From the NCBI GenBank assembly GCA_027449725.1, contig DAIDLB010000086.1:1-6926 (forward strand): a stretch of 6,926 nt of DNA, written 5' to 3'. A program made the translations under genes and the position numbers. This stretch comes from Chlamydiota bacterium (GTDB lineage: Bacteria; Chlamydiota; Chlamydiia; Chlamydiales; SM23-39). Below the pieces are notes generated by a model. That model saw nothing but the letters and a program-made list of their open reading frames with translations. It did not search any database and was not told where the DNA came from. How positions within the stretch are numbered: the first letter of the stretch is position 1; each line of letters starts with the position of its first letter. Of this stretch, positions 6,616 through 6,926 are shown in pieces.

Positions 6616-6643
6616 TTGATTCAGGGAGTTATTTGGGTATAAT
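6616..6643 (+). promoter_or_regulatory. Rightward promoter interrupted by the MITE-like element
   Basis: TTGATT (6616-6621) is followed after 16 bases by a perfect TATAAT (6638-6643), forming a plausible sigma70-type promoter. The last five bases of the -10 lie in the left ATAATC flank of the inserted element (6645-6805), so both boxes survive but everything downstream has been displaced by 167 bp. It probably once served the gene starting at 6835. Confidence 0.5.
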
Positions 6644-6644
6644 C
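6639..6644 (+). repeat. Left target-site duplication (ATAATC)
   Basis: This ATAATC directly abuts the outer end of the left terminal inverted repeat. An identical hexamer abuts the right end at 6806-6811. The next bases outward and inward differ, so the duplication is exactly 6 bp. Confidence 0.65.
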
Positions 6645-6805
6645 CTCGACTTTGTACATTTTTTGGGGATGATTTGTTCAAGATGTTGATTGATATCGTA
6701 TTGCAGATTTTTTGCCGGCCTTCGGTCAGGCCTGTCAAAAAATCTGCAATGTGGTCTGAATCAACATCTTATTGAAATCACTCCCAAAAAATGTACAAAG
6801 TCGAG
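6645..6805. mobile_element. MITE-like element with long imperfect inverted repeats
   Basis: Bases 6645-6714 and 6736-6805 are inverted copies of each other without gaps, with about 59 of 70 positions matching. The outer 23 bp (6645-6667 against 6783-6805, beginning CTCGACTTTGTACATT) match perfectly, as do 12-bp and 15-bp inner blocks (6680-6691 and 6700-6714). The 21-base centre holds a small GGCCT/AGGCC hairpin. The element has no convincing ORF and is flanked by ATAATC on both sides, as expected for a non-autonomous insertion mobilised in trans by a transposase encoded elsewhere. As RNA it would fold into a hairpin of about 70 bp, a potential substrate for double-strand-specific RNases. The source family is not identified. 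A bidirectional terminator or structured RNA is the main alternative, but the exact flanking repeat favours insertion. Confidence 0.75.
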
Positions 6806-6811
6806 ATAATC
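6806..6811 (+). repeat. Right target-site duplication (ATAATC)
   Basis: This second copy of ATAATC lies immediately outside the right terminal inverted repeat. It recreates a GATAAT that resembles a -10 box, but there is no -35 at a suitable distance inside the element. Confidence 0.65.
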
Positions 6812-6834
6812 GACCCGATAAAGAGGGAGGCTCC

Positions 6835-6926
6835 ATGCTATACCGTGCGCAGGAAGGTTTTGTGAATTTGGGGTCAGCGAGGCAAAGCAAAATTGACCCG
6901 ACCGAACGAGACCATTGCACTCCGTG
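6835..6926 (+). CDS. Possible gene start running off the right edge
   Basis: ATG at 6835 follows GGGAGG (6825-6830) by four bases and opens a frame that stays open to the window end. The 30 residues begin MLYRAQEGFVNLGSARQ. No family is recognised and the fragment is too short for one. The main support is context: deleting the 161-bp element and one ATAATC copy brings this ATG to about 24 bases from a perfect TATAAT, giving a compact promoter, leader, ribosome-binding site and start. The frame also contains a GGGTCA/TGACCC inverted repeat (6871-6899), so a non-coding or transposon-end origin remains possible. Confidence 0.35.
   Translation, partial: MLYRAQEGFVNLGSARQSKIDPTERDHCTP

Noticed and set aside
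6545..6617. AATTATT direct repeats on both sides of the 6562-6608 hairpin, considered as a second small insertion
   Set aside because: The repeats do not abut the hairpin and consist of very AT-rich sequence in an AT-rich region, so coincidence is likely.
6635..6816. Outer GGGT (6635-6638) and ACCC (6813-6816), considered as a larger palindrome beyond the target duplication
   Set aside because: Four bases only, offset by one from the symmetric position. The clean hexamer duplication places the element ends inside them.
6871..6899. GGGTCA / TGACCC inverted repeat with a 17-nt loop, resembling some transposon-end hairpins
   Set aside because: Only six base pairs with a long loop, and the window ends too soon to see a partner end or transposase.
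6735..6920. Minus-strand ORF of 61 codons at the right edge
   Set aside because: Its last third is made of the right arm of the inverted-repeat element and there is no ribosome-binding site or recognised motif. Chance is more likely.
1..6926. CRISPR arrays, tRNA or rRNA genes, toxin-antitoxin pairs, riboswitches
   Set aside because: No regularly spaced repeats, no tRNA-like cloverleaf or rRNA sequence, and no paired small genes or known riboswitch cores were recognised on reading both strands.

Overview
The window reads as a chromosomal segment of a Gram-negative-type bacterium with several separate transcription units. A Chlamydiae/PVC-like host is possible from the overall look of the proteins (a long PutA without a DNA-binding domain, and a solitary effector-like protein kinase), but this is a weak inference and no lineage marker is present. 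By eye, the two metabolic genes in the middle (469-5397) are richer in GC than the kinase gene and both flanks, so the edges may be accessory DNA.

Layout. Positions 1-111 are an open frame that could be the 3' end of a gene entering from the left. A doubtful 68-codon ORF follows (167-373), then a strong hairpin (411-447) just beyond the 3' end of a leftward gene. That gene (469-1692, minus strand) encodes a secreted DUF1343/NamZ-like protein, a family that includes exo-acting N-acetylmuramidases. It is interrupted by one in-frame TAG within its most conserved motif, surrounded by other non-family residues. Its start lies 72 bp from that of the divergent putA gene (1765-5397, plus strand), which encodes a bifunctional proline dehydrogenase / glutamate-semialdehyde dehydrogenase of about 1,200 residues. 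putA converges on a protein-kinase-like gene (5417-6481, minus strand). The two stop codons are only 19 nt apart and lie in the arms of one shared hairpin.

The right-hand 350 bp (6482-6834) contains no convincing gene but is dense in signals. It has a good sigma70-type promoter for the kinase gene with two overlapping dyads, an unassigned hairpin, and a rightward promoter with a perfect TATAAT. After these comes a 161-bp, almost completely self-complementary element (6645-6805) with 23-bp perfect terminal inverted repeats, flanked by identical ATAATC hexamers. This is the structure of a non-autonomous MITE-like insertion with a 6-bp target duplication. Removing the element and one hexamer rejoins a compact promoter, short leader, GGGAGG ribosome-binding site and ATG for a gene leaving the window at 6835. 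The element therefore seems to have landed in the -10 box of that gene and now adds a long hairpin to its leader.

The genes do not form one pathway. PutA would feed proline carbon and electrons to glutamate and the quinone pool, the DUF1343 protein (if functional) would act on peptidoglycan fragments outside the cytoplasm, and the kinase-like protein stands alone under its own promoter. No complete new multigene system is visible. The most notable items are the MITE and its promoter insertion, the atypical kinase, and the clustered lesion in the DUF1343 gene.
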